Part shown: piece by piece, positions 38,954 to 47,491 of the stretch
Layout: each line of letters starts with the position of its first letter
Numbering within the stretch: position 1 is the first letter of the stretch
NCBI GenBank assembly: GCA_036392615.1
Contig: DASVXQ010000507.1
Location: 1 to 48,960 of the forward strand
Source of the DNA: DASVXQ01 sp036392615
Lineage (GTDB): Bacteria; Actinomycetota; CALGFH01
Length of the DNA stretch: 48,960 nucleotides
Direction: 5' to 3'
Made by a program: the position numbers and the translations under genes
The notes under the pieces: generated by a model
Told to the model about the DNA's origin: nothing
What the model saw: only the letters and a program-made list of their open reading frames with translations
The model's database searches: none

Positions 38954-40252
38954 ATGCTGCGTGAGCGGCGGGCGGTCGAGATCCCCCGCTGGCTGTCCGG
39001 CTCGGCCGCGGTGAGCTGGCGGCTGCTGGTGGTGGCCGCGGCGATCGGCGTGGTCGGCTTCCTGCTGGTGTACCTGCGCGTGGTGGTGCTGCCGGTGATC
39101 GTGGCGCTGTTCCTCTCGACGCTGCTGGCGCCGCCGGCCGGCTGGCTGCGCGGCCGCGGCTGGCCACCGCTGGCGGCGACCTGGGCGGTGATCGGCGGCG
39201 CGGTCCTGGTGATCGCCGGCGCCAGCGCGGCGCTGGCGCCGCAGATCGGGCCGGAGGTCGGCACCCTGCGCGACCGGGTCGCCACCGGCCTGGACGACGT
39301 GCAGCGCTGGCTCCAGCAAGGGCCGCTGCACCTCTCCGACACCCAGCTCTCCGACCTGCTCGCCCGGGCGCGCCAGGAGGCGTCGACCAATTCGAGGGCG
39401 CTGACCCGCGGGCTGCTCAGCGGCGCGACGCTGGCGGTCGAGGTGGTCACCGGCGCGCTGCTGTCGCTGGTGCTGACCTTCTTCTTCGTCAAGGACGGCG
39501 ACCGGTTCGGTGAGTGGTTCGTCCGGCAGGCCGGCGACCGGGCCGACCTGGTCCGGGCGGTGGGCCGGCGCGCCTTCGACACGCTCGGGGCCTACCTGCG
39601 CGGCGTGGCCACCGTGGGCCTGATCGACGGGGTGTTCATCGGCATCGGCCTGGCGATCGTCGGCGTGCCGCTGGCGGTGCCGCTGGCCTTCCTGGTGTTC
39701 CTCGGCGCCTTCTTCCCGATCGTCGGGGCGTTCCTCAGCGGCCTGGTCGCCGCGCTGGTCGCGCTGGTCAGCAACGGGGTGGTGGCCGCGCTGGTCATCG
39801 TCGGCATCACCATCGCGGTGCAGCAGCTCGAGGGCCACGTGCTGGCGCCGCTGGTGCTCGGGCGGGCGGTCAAGCTGCACCCGGCGGTGATCCTGCTGGC
39901 GCTGGCCGGTGGCGGCGTGGTCGGCGGGATCGCCGGCGCGGCGCTGGCGGTGCCGGCGGTGGCGGTGATCGCCTCGGTGGGCGCGTACCTGCGCGGCATG
40001 CGGGCGGCCGAGCGCGGCGACCCGCCGGCCTCAGGACTGCTCGGCGCCGACGGGCGGGCGGGGACGGGGACGCCGCCGGCCGAGGGCGTAGGCGGTGCCG
40101 GCCAGGACCAGCACGGCCAGCAGGGTCAGCACCAGCCCATGGTTGACGTGGGCGACCAGCCAGTAGGTGACGGCGGCGATGATCCCCGCGGCGGGGATGG
40201 TGATGACCCAGGCCCAGACGATCCGCCCGGCAACGCCCCAGCGGACCGCTGA
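38954..40252 (+). CDS. AI-2E (TqsA/PerM) family membrane protein
   Basis: The 432-residue frame has the family's hydrophobic helices, with V-V-x-P-V-I-V-A-L-F-L-S in helix 2 and the conserved V-G-V-P-L-A-V-P-L-A-F-L-V-F-L-G-A-F-F-P-I-V-G core. ATG 38954 follows GGAGG by 8 bases. The last 74 codons overlap the 3' end of the pit gene on the other strand and encode a Gly/Asp/Gln-rich tail, probably antisense read-through or a C-terminal extension created by loss of a stop. The family exports signals or acts in Na+/H+ exchange; the role here is unknown. Confidence 0.87.
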   Translation: MLRERRAVEIPRWLSGSAAVSWRLLVVAAAIGVVGFLLVYLRVVVLPVIVALFLSTLLAPPAGWLRGRGWPPLAATWAVIGGAVLVIAGASAALAPQIGPEVGTLRDRVATGLDDVQRWLQQGPLHLSDTQLSDLLARARQEASTNSRALTRGLLSGATLAVEVVTGALLSLVLTFFFVKDGDRFGEWFVRQAGDRADLVRAVGRRAFDTLGAYLRGVATVGLIDGVFIGIGLAIVGVPLAVPLAFLVFLGAFFPIVGAFLSGLVAALVALVSNGVVAALVIVGITIAVQQLEGHVLAPLVLGRAVKLHPAVILLALAGGGVVGGIAGAALAVPAVAVIASVGAYLRGMRAAERGDPPASGLLGADGRAGTGTPPAEGVGGAGQDQHGQQGQHQPMVDVGDQPVGDGGDDPRGGDGDDPGPDDPPGNAPADR

Positions 40253-41149
40253 CAGCCTGCGGGTCGAGCCGGCGCCGACGATCGCGCCGGTGATGGTGTG
40301 CGTGGTCGAGACCGGGATGCCAAGGAAGGTCGCCAGGTACAGCGAGGAGGCGGCGGCCGTCTCCGCGGAGAAGCCGCCGATCGGCTTGAGCGCGGTGATC
40401 TTCTGCCCCAGGGTCTTGACGATGCGCCAGCCGCCCGACAGCGTGCCGAGCGCGATCGCGCCGTTGGCGGACAGGATCACCCAGAACGGCACCGGCAGGT
40501 TGCCGCCCGGCTGGATATGGAGGTAGCCGGCGCCGACCAGCAGCGCCGAGATGATCCCCATGGTCTTCTGCGCGTCGTTGCCGCCGTGGCCGAGGCTGAA
40601 GGCGGCCGCCGAGGCCAGCTGGAGGCGGCGGAACAGGTGGTCCACCTTCCGCGGGGTCGAGCGCCGGAACAGCCACAGCAGCGCGACCATCAGCACGAAG
40701 GCGAACACCATGCCGAGCAGCGGCGAGACGAAGATGAAAATCACCGTCTTCTCGAAGCTCGCGCTGTTGACCACGCTCCAGCCCGCCTTGGCCATGCCGG
40801 CGCCGACCATGCCGCCGATCAGCGCGTGCGACGAGGAGGTCGGCAGCGCGAGCCACCAGGTGGTCAGGTTCCAGGCGATGGCGCCGACCAGGCCGGCGAA
40901 CACCACCGCCTCGCTGACCACCTGCGGGTCGATGATCTTGCCGACCGTGTTGGCCACGTGGGTGCGGAAGACGGCGAAGGCGATGAAATTGAAGAAGGCC
41001 GCCCAGACGACCGCGAGCCGCGGGTTGAGCACCCGGGTGGAGACCACCGTCGCGATCGAGTTGGCCGCGTCGTGGAAGCCGTTGGAGAAGTCGAAGATCA
41101 GGGCCAGGAAGACGATCGCGATGACGGACGCGAGGGTGGCGTCAGGCAT
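40031..41149 (-). CDS. pit: Low-affinity inorganic phosphate transporter
   Basis: The 372-residue PiT-family permease has the two family signatures: F-D-F-S-N-G-F-H-D-A-A-N-S-I-A (helix 1) and G-H-G-G-N-D-A-Q-K-T-M-G (second half), plus V-S-T-T-H-T-I-T-G. It couples phosphate uptake to protons or metal-phosphate complexes. It overlaps the upstream DUF47 gene by 8 bases. Its 3' 222 bases overlap the convergent AI-2E-family frame. Confidence 0.96.
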   Translation of the reverse strand: MPDATLASVIAIVFLALIFDFSNGFHDAANSIATVVSTRVLNPRLAVVWAAFFNFIAFAVFRTHVANTVGKIIDPQVVSEAVVFAGLVGAIAWNLTTWWLALPTSSSHALIGGMVGAGMAKAGWSVVNSASFEKTVIFIFVSPLLGMVFAFVLMVALLWLFRRSTPRKVDHLFRRLQLASAAAFSLGHGGNDAQKTMGIISALLVGAGYLHIQPGGNLPVPFWVILSANGAIALGTLSGGWRIVKTLGQKITALKPIGGFSAETAAASSLYLATFLGIPVSTTHTITGAIVGAGSTRRLSAVRWGVAGRIVWAWVITIPAAGIIAAVTYWLVAHVNHGLVLTLLAVLVLAGTAYALGRRRPRPRPPVGAEQS

Positions 41150-41777
41150 TCTTCAGCACGATGCTCTCGACGGTGTGGGCGACGTGCTCCAGCTCGTCCA
41201 GGGCACGCTCGATCTCGTCGACGATGTCCTTCCACATCAACAGGTAGCGCGCCGGGTGATCGTCGTCGACGTCGAAGCTGTAGAGGTCCGCGCGGGCGTG
41301 GCGGTAGAGGCGGTCGCCCTCGTTCTCCAGCTCGTTGATGCGGATCCAGTAGCTGCGCAGCGGCTCCACCTCGAGCTCGCGGAGCTGCTTGAGGCCGGCG
41401 GCGGTCTCGCTGGCGGCCTTGTCGACCAGGCGGCACTGCTCCACCACCGCCTCGATCGGCTCACTCACCCGGTGCAGCACCATCATGTCGGCGGCCGCCT
41501 CCAGGGAGTCGACCACGTCGTCCAGGTTCGAGGCCAGCGCGTAGATGTCCTCGCGGTCGAAGGGCGTGATGAAGGTCGAGTTGAGGCGTGAGAGGATCGC
41601 GTGGGTCAGCCGGTCGCCCTCGTGCTCGCAGTCGGTCAGGCGCTTCGCCTTCATCTCCGGATCGACGAAGTCCTCAACCATGTCGAGCATCAGACGAGCC
41701 GCCTCGGCGAGGTTGTCCCCCGCCGCTTCGAAGAGATCGAAGAAGGATTCCTCACGTGGGAAGATCCGCAGCTTCAC
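41142..41777 (-). CDS. DUF47/PhoU-like partner of Pit
   Basis: The 211-residue all-helical protein belongs to the DUF47 (YkaA, PhoU-like) family: L-R-x-F-P-R-E-E-S-F-F-D-L-F-E-A, E-H-E-G-D-R-L-T-H, and a second repeat E-L-E-N-E-G-D-R-L-Y-R. Such proteins are usually encoded with Pit and modulate its activity. GTG 41777 has GGGAG 9 bases upstream, and the R-I-F-P-R motif follows. It is divergent from pstS, with PHO-box-like repeats in between. Confidence 0.93.
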   Translation of the reverse strand: MKLRIFPREESFFDLFEAAGDNLAEAARLMLDMVEDFVDPEMKAKRLTDCEHEGDRLTHAILSRLNSTFITPFDREDIYALASNLDDVVDSLEAAADMMVLHRVSEPIEAVVEQCRLVDKAASETAAGLKQLRELEVEPLRSYWIRINELENEGDRLYRHARADLYSFDVDDDHPARYLLMWKDIVDEIERALDELEHVAHTVESIVLKNA

Positions 41778-41896
41778 GAGGTCGCTCCCGGTTCTGACGA
41801 CAGCAAGTCGGACGGTAGCAGTGGCGCTCACCACGTGTCGACAGTCGTTCACCTTCCTGTTACCCGCGCTCCATCCGCCTCGCGGTGTCGCCTGGT

Positions 41897-41918
41897 GTTC
41901 ACCAGACGTTCATTCTTC
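41897..41918. promoter_or_regulatory. PHO-box-like 11-bp direct repeat before pstS
   Basis: GTTCACCAGAC (41897-41907) is immediately followed by GTTCATTCTTC (41908-41918), matching the 11-bp direct-repeat form of actinobacterial PhoP/RegX3 sites (G-T-T-C-A-C-C). A further GTTCACC begins at 41847. TAGGGT at 41946-41951 could be a pstS -10. The site lies between the divergent DUF47-pit and pst operons. Confidence 0.6.
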
Positions 41919-41992
41919 CCCTGATCGCCGGCCACCTACCGCCTCTAGGGTCGCCACATGAACCCCAGTGGAGAAGAGAGGTACGACCCGAG

Positions 41993-43075
41993 GTGAACCG
42001 GAACCTGCTCTCTCGACTCGCCATCGTCGGCGTCGCGATCGCCGGGCTGGTGCTGGCCGGCTGCGGCGGCGGCAACGGCGGGTCGTCCAGCTCCGCCAAC
42101 TCCTCGAGTGGCGGATCGGACCTGGCCAACCTCTCCGGGAGCCTGAAGGGCTCCGGCTCCAGCTTCCAGGATGCCTTCAACCAGGAGGCCATCTCGCAGC
42201 TGAAGTCGGTCGCCCCGAACCTCACCGTGACCTACAACGCGGTCGGGTCCGGCACCGGCAAGAAGGAGTTCGGCCAGGGGCTGGATGACTTCGCCGGCAC
42301 GGACAGCCTGGTCAAGCAGGGCGACGGCCCGGCGCCCGGCTCGTTCATGTACGTCCCGACGGTCGCCGCGCCGATCACCGTCTCCTACAACCTCTCCGGC
42401 GTGGACAAGCTCCAGCTCAGCCCGGAGACGCTGGCCAAGATCTTCTCGACCAGCATCAAGAAGTGGAACGACCCCGCCATCGCGGCGGACAACCCGGGCG
42501 TGAGCCTGCCCGACAAGAACATCACCGTCGCCCACCGCTCCGACGGCTCGGGCACCACCAGCAACTTCACCAAGTACCTGGCCGCGGCGGCGCCGAGCGC
42601 CTGGAAGCTGGGCAGCGGCGACACCGTCAACTGGCCGTCCTCGACCCAGGGCGCCGAGAAGAACACCGGCGTCGCCCAGGTCATCCAGCAGTCCGAAGGG
42701 TCGATCGGCTACGTCGACTTCAGCGACGCCACCGAGTCCAAGCTCAGCTTCGCCTCGATCAAGAACAAGGCCGGCCAGTGGGTGGCCCCGTCGCTGGACG
42801 GCGCCTCGGCGGCGGTCGAGAACGCCGAGGTGAAGGACGACCTCACCTACAGCCCGCTGAACACCGACGGCGCGGCGGCCTACCCGATCACCTCGCCGAC
42901 CTACGTGCTGATCCGGCCCAAGTACGACGACCAGAACAAGGCCGCGGCGGTCAAGGGCTTCGTGCGCTACCTGCTCACCGACGGGCAGTCGATCGCCAAG
43001 GACGTCAACTTCGCGCCGCTGCCCAGCTCGCTGCAGCAGAAGGCCCTCGCCCAGCTCGACAAGATCGGAACCTGA
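41993..43075 (+). CDS. pstS: Phosphate-binding lipoprotein of the Pst transporter
   Basis: The 360-residue protein has a lipoprotein signal (L-V-L-A-G-C24-G-G-G), a Ser/Gly-rich linker and a PstS fold with phosphate-site loops G-S-G-S-S-F-Q, D-D-F-A-G-T-D and R-S-D-G-S-G-T-T. GTG 41993 places the lipobox correctly; a GAGAGG lies a little upstream. It is lipid-anchored outside the membrane, capturing phosphate at low concentration. It is the first gene of pstSCAB. Confidence 0.95.
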   Translation: MNRNLLSRLAIVGVAIAGLVLAGCGGGNGGSSSSANSSSGGSDLANLSGSLKGSGSSFQDAFNQEAISQLKSVAPNLTVTYNAVGSGTGKKEFGQGLDDFAGTDSLVKQGDGPAPGSFMYVPTVAAPITVSYNLSGVDKLQLSPETLAKIFSTSIKKWNDPAIAADNPGVSLPDKNITVAHRSDGSGTTSNFTKYLAAAAPSAWKLGSGDTVNWPSSTQGAEKNTGVAQVIQQSEGSIGYVDFSDATESKLSFASIKNKAGQWVAPSLDGASAAVENAEVKDDLTYSPLNTDGAAAYPITSPTYVLIRPKYDDQNKAAAVKGFVRYLLTDGQSIAKDVNFAPLPSSLQQKALAQLDKIGT

Positions 43076-44079
43076 CGCTGACCAGGATCACCCGGACACA
43101 GCAGCCTTCCGGACCGGACCTCGCCCGCGGCAAGCCGGGCGGGGTCCGGTTCGAGGGCGCCTTCCGGCTGTGGACGCTCGCCACCGGCCTGCTGGTGCTG
43201 GCGATCCTCGCCCTCATCCTGATCAGCACCACCCACGAGGCCTGGCCCGCCCTGCGGGCCATGGGCCTGCGCTTCGTCACCGACCGCACCTGGGACCCGA
43301 ACCCCGCGCAGGGCAACCCGGTCTTCGGGGCGCTCTCGTTCATGTACGGCACCGCCGTCACCTCGGTGATCGCGCTGCTCATCGGGGTGCCGGTGTCGAT
43401 CGGCATCGCGCTGTTCCTCACCGAGCTGGCGCCGCGGTGGCTGCGCGCCCCGGCGGTCACCGTCGTCGACCTGCTCGCCGCGGTGCCGTCGGTGGTGTTC
43501 GGCCTGTGGGGCGTGCTGGTGGTCGCCCCGCTGCTGGTCAACGTCTACCAGTGGTGCAACGACGTGCTCGGCGGCGTGCCCGTGCTGGGCAGCCTGTTCG
43601 GCACCCCGGTCGGCACCGGCCGCAGCTTCATGACCGCGGGGATCATCCTGGCGATCATGGTCACCCCGATCGTCACCTCGATCAGCCGCGAGGTGATCAG
43701 CACGGTGCCGCAGGCCAACAAGGACGCCGCCTACGCCCTGGGCGCCACCCGCTGGGAGATGATCCGCGGGGCGGTCTTCCCCCACAGCTTCGGCGGGCTG
43801 GTCGGCGGGGTCATGCTGGGGCTGGGCCGGGCCATGGGCGAGACCATCGCGGTCGCCCTGGTGATCGGCGGCGCCACCGCCATCACGCCCAACGTCTTCG
43901 CCGGCGGCAACACCATGGCGGCGGTGATCGTCCAGCAGTTCGGCGAGTCGACCGGGACCTTCACCGCCGCGCTGATCGGCCTCGGGGTCGTGCTGTTCGC
44001 CATGACCGTGCTGGTCAACCTGGCGGCCCGGGTGATCGTCCGGCGGGCCGAGCGCCGCATGCGGGGAGCCACGACATGA
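43072..44079 (+). CDS. pstC: Pst phosphate transporter permease PstC (apparent CTG start)
   Basis: The permease (335 residues from CTG 43072) has six hydrophobic helices and the PstC features E-A-W-P-A-L-R, F-G-x-L-S-F-M-Y-G-T, L-A-A-V-P-S-V-V-F-G-L-W and A-L-G-A-T-R-W-E-M. No ATG, GTG or TTG occurs in frame before helix 1; the next GTG is inside it. CTG 43072 overlaps the pstS TGA (CTGA), which would mimic the ATGA coupling used downstream; CTG 43078 is an alternative. The exact start is therefore inferred. Confidence 0.9.
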   Translation: MTLTRITRTQQPSGPDLARGKPGGVRFEGAFRLWTLATGLLVLAILALILISTTHEAWPALRAMGLRFVTDRTWDPNPAQGNPVFGALSFMYGTAVTSVIALLIGVPVSIGIALFLTELAPRWLRAPAVTVVDLLAAVPSVVFGLWGVLVVAPLLVNVYQWCNDVLGGVPVLGSLFGTPVGTGRSFMTAGIILAIMVTPIVTSISREVISTVPQANKDAAYALGATRWEMIRGAVFPHSFGGLVGGVMLGLGRAMGETIAVALVIGGATAITPNVFAGGNTMAAVIVQQFGESTGTFTAALIGLGVVLFAMTVLVNLAARVIVRRAERRMRGATT

Positions 44080-44999
44080 CCGCCACCGTCCCGCCGGCCG
44101 CCCCGGCCGCTCGCGCCGGCAGCGCAGCGGTCGACCTGCGCCGCTCGGCGCTGTCGCCGCGCCGCCGGCTCAAGAACCGGCTGGCGATGCTGGCGATCAC
44201 CTTCGCGCTGCTGCTGGCCGTCGTCCCGCTGGCCCTGGTGGTCTGGCAGGTCGTCTCCCGCGGCGCCGACGTGATGAGCTGGCAGTTCCTCACCCAGGAC
44301 ATCCCCAACTCCTACCGCCGCCACGGCCCGGGCATGGGGCCGGCGATCGTCGGAACCCTGCTGATCACCGGCATGGCCGCGCTGCTGGCCATCCCGCTGG
44401 GGGTGTTCGGGGCGATCTATCTCAACGAGTACGGCAAGCAGAAGCCGCTGGCGCGGACCATCCGCACGATGGCCGACGTGATGACCGGCGTGCCGTCGAT
44501 CGTGATGGGCCTGTTCGTCTACACCGGCTTCGTGGTGCTCTTCCACGCGCAGACCGGCTTCGCCGGCGCGCTCGCCCTGGCCTGCCTGATGCTGCCGATC
44601 GTCATCCGCAGCAGCGAGGAGATGCTCCGCCTGGTGCCCGACGAGCTCCGCCAGGCGAGCCTCGCTCTGGGTGCCCGGCAGTGGCGCACCATCCTGACGG
44701 TGGTCCTGCCGGCGGCGATCTCGGGCATCACCAGCGGCGCGCTGCTGGCGGTGGCGCGGGCGGCCGGTGAGACCGCCCCGCTGGTCGCCACCGTCGGCAT
44801 CACCTTCGCGGTGAACCGCAACCTCTTCGAGGGGCAGAACACCGCGCTCCCGGCGCAGATCTTCCGCAACGCCAGTCAGCCGTTCGTGGGCGCCCAGGGA
44901 CGTGCGTGGGGCGCCGCGCTGACCCTGGTGGTGATCGTGCTGGTCTTCACGATCCTCGCCAGGGTCATCGTGAGCCGCTTTGCCATCAAGGAGCATTGA
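44076..44999 (+). CDS. pstA: Pst phosphate transporter permease PstA
   Basis: The 307-residue permease has six helices and family features: G-M-G-P-A-I-V-G-T-L-L-I-T, N-E-Y-G near the end of helix 2, G-V-P-S-I-V-M-G-L-F, the EAA-like L-A-L-G-A-R-Q-W, and G-E-T-A-P-L. The ATG overlaps the pstC stop (ATGA), and pstB starts right after its stop. It forms the membrane channel with PstC. Confidence 0.96.
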   Translation: MTATVPPAAPAARAGSAAVDLRRSALSPRRRLKNRLAMLAITFALLLAVVPLALVVWQVVSRGADVMSWQFLTQDIPNSYRRHGPGMGPAIVGTLLITGMAALLAIPLGVFGAIYLNEYGKQKPLARTIRTMADVMTGVPSIVMGLFVYTGFVVLFHAQTGFAGALALACLMLPIVIRSSEEMLRLVPDELRQASLALGARQWRTILTVVLPAAISGITSGALLAVARAAGETAPLVATVGITFAVNRNLFEGQNTALPAQIFRNASQPFVGAQGRAWGAALTLVVIVLVFTILARVIVSRFAIKEH

Positions 45000-45857
45000 A
45001 TGACCGACCAACCCCAGGTGCAGTTCGCCGCCCCGACGACCGCGCTATCCACCAAGCCGGAGACCGGGCGGCTGCCGGCCGGGCCGCCGGTGATGGAGCT
45101 GCGCGGCGTCAGCGTCTTCTACGGCGACTACGAGGCGGTCCGCGACACCAACATGCCGATCGTCCAGAACCGGATCACCGCGATGATCGGCCCCTCCGGC
45201 TGCGGGAAGTCGACCATCCTGCGGGCGCTGAACCGCATGAACGACCTGATCCCCGGGGCCAGGGTGCGCGGCCTGGTGACCTACCACGGCCAGGACATCT
45301 ACGCCGCCGGGGTCGACCCGATCCAGGTCCGCAGGCGGGTCGGCATGGTGTTCCAGAAGCCCAACCCGTTCCCCAAGTCGATCTACGACAACGTCGCCTA
45401 CGGCCTGCGCATCAACGGCATCAAGGGGAAGCTCGACGACCAGGTCGAGGAGGCGCTGACCGACGCGGCGCTCTGGGACGAGGTCAAGGACAAGCTCAAG
45501 AGCAGCGGCCTGGCGCTGTCGGGCGGCCAGCAGCAGCGCCTGTGCATCGCCAGGGCGATCGCGGTCAAGCCCGACGTGATCCTGATGGACGAGCCCTGCT
45601 CCGCGCTCGACCCGATCGCCACCGGCCGGATCGAGGAGCTGATGCGCGAGCTGGCCGCGACCTACACGATCGTGATCGTGACCCACAACATGCAGCAGGC
45701 CGCCCGCGTCAGCCACTCCACCGCGTTCTTCACCGCCGAGCTCGACGACAGGCAGGTGCGCTATGGACGGCTGGTCGAGTTCGACGAGACCGAGAGGATC
45801 TTCACCAAGCCCGCCAACCCCGTCACGGAGCGCTACATCAGCGGCCGCTTCGGCTAG
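45000..45857 (+). CDS. pstB: Phosphate ABC transporter ATPase
   Basis: The 285-residue ATPase has a roughly 30-residue extra N-terminus, then Walker A G-P-S-G-C-G-K-S-T (64-72), F-Q-K-P-N-P-F-P-K-S-I-Y-D-N-V (Q-loop, PstB-specific), signature L-S-G-G-Q-Q-Q-R, Walker B I-L-M-D-E-P-C-S-A-L-D-P and the switch His in V-T-H-N-M. AAGGAG lies in the end of pstA, 8 bases before the ATG. It powers PstSCA and its stop is 23 bases from the convergent regX3-like gene. Confidence 0.97.
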   Translation: MTDQPQVQFAAPTTALSTKPETGRLPAGPPVMELRGVSVFYGDYEAVRDTNMPIVQNRITAMIGPSGCGKSTILRALNRMNDLIPGARVRGLVTYHGQDIYAAGVDPIQVRRRVGMVFQKPNPFPKSIYDNVAYGLRINGIKGKLDDQVEEALTDAALWDEVKDKLKSSGLALSGGQQQRLCIARAIAVKPDVILMDEPCSALDPIATGRIEELMRELAATYTIVIVTHNMQQAARVSHSTAFFTAELDDRQVRYGRLVEFDETERIFTKPANPVTERYISGRFG

Positions 45858-45880
45858 GCGGGGTGGTCGGCTTGTTTGGC

Positions 45881-46564
45881 TCAGGCGTCGAAGCGGTAGC
45901 CAACGCCGCGGACCGTGACGATCAGCTTCGGCTCGTGGCGGTCCTCCTCGAGCCTGGCGCGGAGGCGCTTCACATGGACGTCCAGGGTCTTGGTGTCGCC
46001 CACGTAGTCGAACCCCCAGACGCGGTCGATCAGCGTCTGGCGGGTGAGCACCCGGTTGCGATTCTCCATCAGGATCTCGAGCAGCTCGAACTCCTTGAGC
46101 GGCAGGCTGACCGCCGTACCCCGTACGGTGACCTCGTGGCGTTCCTGGTCGAGCCGGATCCCCCCCGCCTCGATCACGGCCGCGTCGGGCTGGGGCTGCG
46201 TCTGGCCGGCGCGCCGCAGCAGCGCGCGCACCCGGGCGACCAGCTCGCGCAGCGAGAACGGCTTGGTGACGTAGTCGTCGGCGCCCATCTCCAGGCCGAC
46301 GACCCGGTCGACCTCGGCATCGCGGGCGGTGAGCATCAGGATCGGGACCTGGCTCGAGGCGCGCACCCTGCGGCACACGTCCCAGCCGCTCAGACCCGGC
46401 AGCATCAGGTCGAGGACCAGCAGGTCGGGCCGCTCGCGCTCGAAGTCGCGGACCGCCTGGGTCCCGTCGGCCGCGGTGACGACCTCCATCCCCTCGCGGG
46501 AGAGCGCGTAGCGAATCGCCTCCAGGAGGGACTCCTCGTCGTCGACCACCATCACCTTCGGCAC
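45881..46564 (-). CDS. regX3: RegX3/PhoP-like OmpR-family response regulator
   Basis: The 227-residue protein has a receiver domain with Asp8-Asp9 acidic pocket, phospho-acceptor Asp52 (L-V-L-D-L-M-L-P-G), Thr79 and Lys101 (V-T-K-P-F), then a winged helix (about 130-227, L-P-L-K-E-F-E-L-L and V-D-V-H-V-K-R-L-R-like). GTG 46564 has AAGGGGG upstream. It probably acts with the SenX3-like kinase to turn on pst and pit genes in phosphate limitation. Its gene is divergent from phoU-senX3. Confidence 0.93.
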   Translation of the reverse strand: MPKVMVVDDEESLLEAIRYALSREGMEVVTAADGTQAVRDFERERPDLLVLDLMLPGLSGWDVCRRVRASSQVPILMLTARDAEVDRVVGLEMGADDYVTKPFSLRELVARVRALLRRAGQTQPQPDAAVIEAGGIRLDQERHEVTVRGTAVSLPLKEFELLEILMENRNRVLTRQTLIDRVWGFDYVGDTKTLDVHVKRLRARLEEDRHEPKLIVTVRGVGYRFDA

Positions 46565-46687
46565 ATGGCCCCCTTCCGGTCGCCGGCGCGAACCCTCTCG
46601 AACCGGCCGGCCGACTGTCGTTACGGTTCCATAAGAAATCGCCGGCCAGCAAGCCGACCGTCGCATCTCGCGCGCTTTCCGGACAAG

Positions 46688-46709
46688 CTTCACCTGCCGT
46701 TCCATTTCC
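46688..46709. promoter_or_regulatory. PHO-box-like direct repeat between regX3-like and phoU genes
   Basis: CTTCACCTGCC (46688-46698) is immediately followed by GTTCCATTTCC (46699-46709), an 11-bp-phased pair resembling the site before pstS. It lies in the 228-base divergent region of the regX3-like gene and phoU and could autoregulate both operons. Confidence 0.5.
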
Positions 46710-46792
46710 CGCCACGCGCCCGACCGCGAGCGGTCCAGGTACCACGTAGCATGACCCTGACGATTGACCCGGTCTGGTAGCGGGGAGTCGAC

Positions 46793-47479
46793 GTGCGGAC
46801 GAACTTCGAGCAACGACTGGAAGGCCTCGAGGCCAAGCTCGGGCAGATGGGCCAGGTCCTCCAGTCCCAGCTCGACCGGACCCTGGTGGCGCTGACCAAC
46901 GCCGACCAGCGGACCGCCGACGAGGTGATCCTCCGCGACCAGCTGCTCGACGCCGCCTACGTCGAGACCGAGGAGGAGATCCTCCGCACCCTCGCGCTGG
47001 AGGCGCCGGTCGCCAGGGACCTGCGGCTGGTGGCGGCTGTGCTGCACGTGAACTCCCACATCGAGCGCATGGGCGACCTGTGCGTGAACATGGCCCGCTT
47101 CGTGAAGCTCGCCGGAGGCGACCAGCCGGACCCCGAGGTCCAGGCAACCCTGGCCGAGATGGGCGAGCACGCCAAGCGGATGGTCGCCGCCGCGATGGAG
47201 TGCTTCATACGCCGCGACGTCGAGCTGGCCGAGCGGCTGCCGATCATGGACCAGCCGCTCGATGAGCTGAACGAGCGGGTCTTCCGCCAGCTGGAGCAGC
47301 TCCCCGCCGACCGCGGCGCGCCAGGGCCGTGGGCCAGCCGCATGGTGCTCACCGCGCGCTACCTCGAGCGCATCGGCGACCACTCGGTCGACATCGGCGA
47401 GCAGGTGGTGTTCATCGTCACCGGCGAGGTCCTCCAGCTCGTCCCGCCGAAAGCGGTGCGGGCGAACATCGAGCGCTGA
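46793..47479 (+). CDS. phoU: Phosphate signalling regulator PhoU
   Basis: The 228-residue helical protein has two PhoU repeats: the first with E-I-L-R-T-L-A-L-E-A-P-V-A-R-D-L-R and H-I-E-R-M-G-D-L, the second with A-R-Y-L-E-R-I-G-D-H-S-V-D-I-G-E. PhoU links PstSCAB activity to the sensor kinase and limits uptake. GTG 46793 is preceded by GGGGAG at 5 bases. It is followed by the SenX3-like gene after 12 bases. Confidence 0.95.
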   Translation: MRTNFEQRLEGLEAKLGQMGQVLQSQLDRTLVALTNADQRTADEVILRDQLLDAAYVETEEEILRTLALEAPVARDLRLVAAVLHVNSHIERMGDLCVNMARFVKLAGGDQPDPEVQATLAEMGEHAKRMVAAAMECFIRRDVELAERLPIMDQPLDELNERVFRQLEQLPADRGAPGPWASRMVLTARYLERIGDHSVDIGEQVVFIVTGEVLQLVPPKAVRANIER

Positions 47480-47491
47480 GCGGATCACGGC

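Noticed and set aside
38811..39582. N-terminal extensions of the ppx frame
   Set aside because: The upstream codons have no similarity to Ppx/GppA and overlap the AI-2E-family gene; GTG 38810 gives the correct D-V-G-S-N spacing.
45858..45880. Terminator between pstB and the regX3-like gene
   Set aside because: The 23-base gap has no convincing inverted repeat or T-tract.
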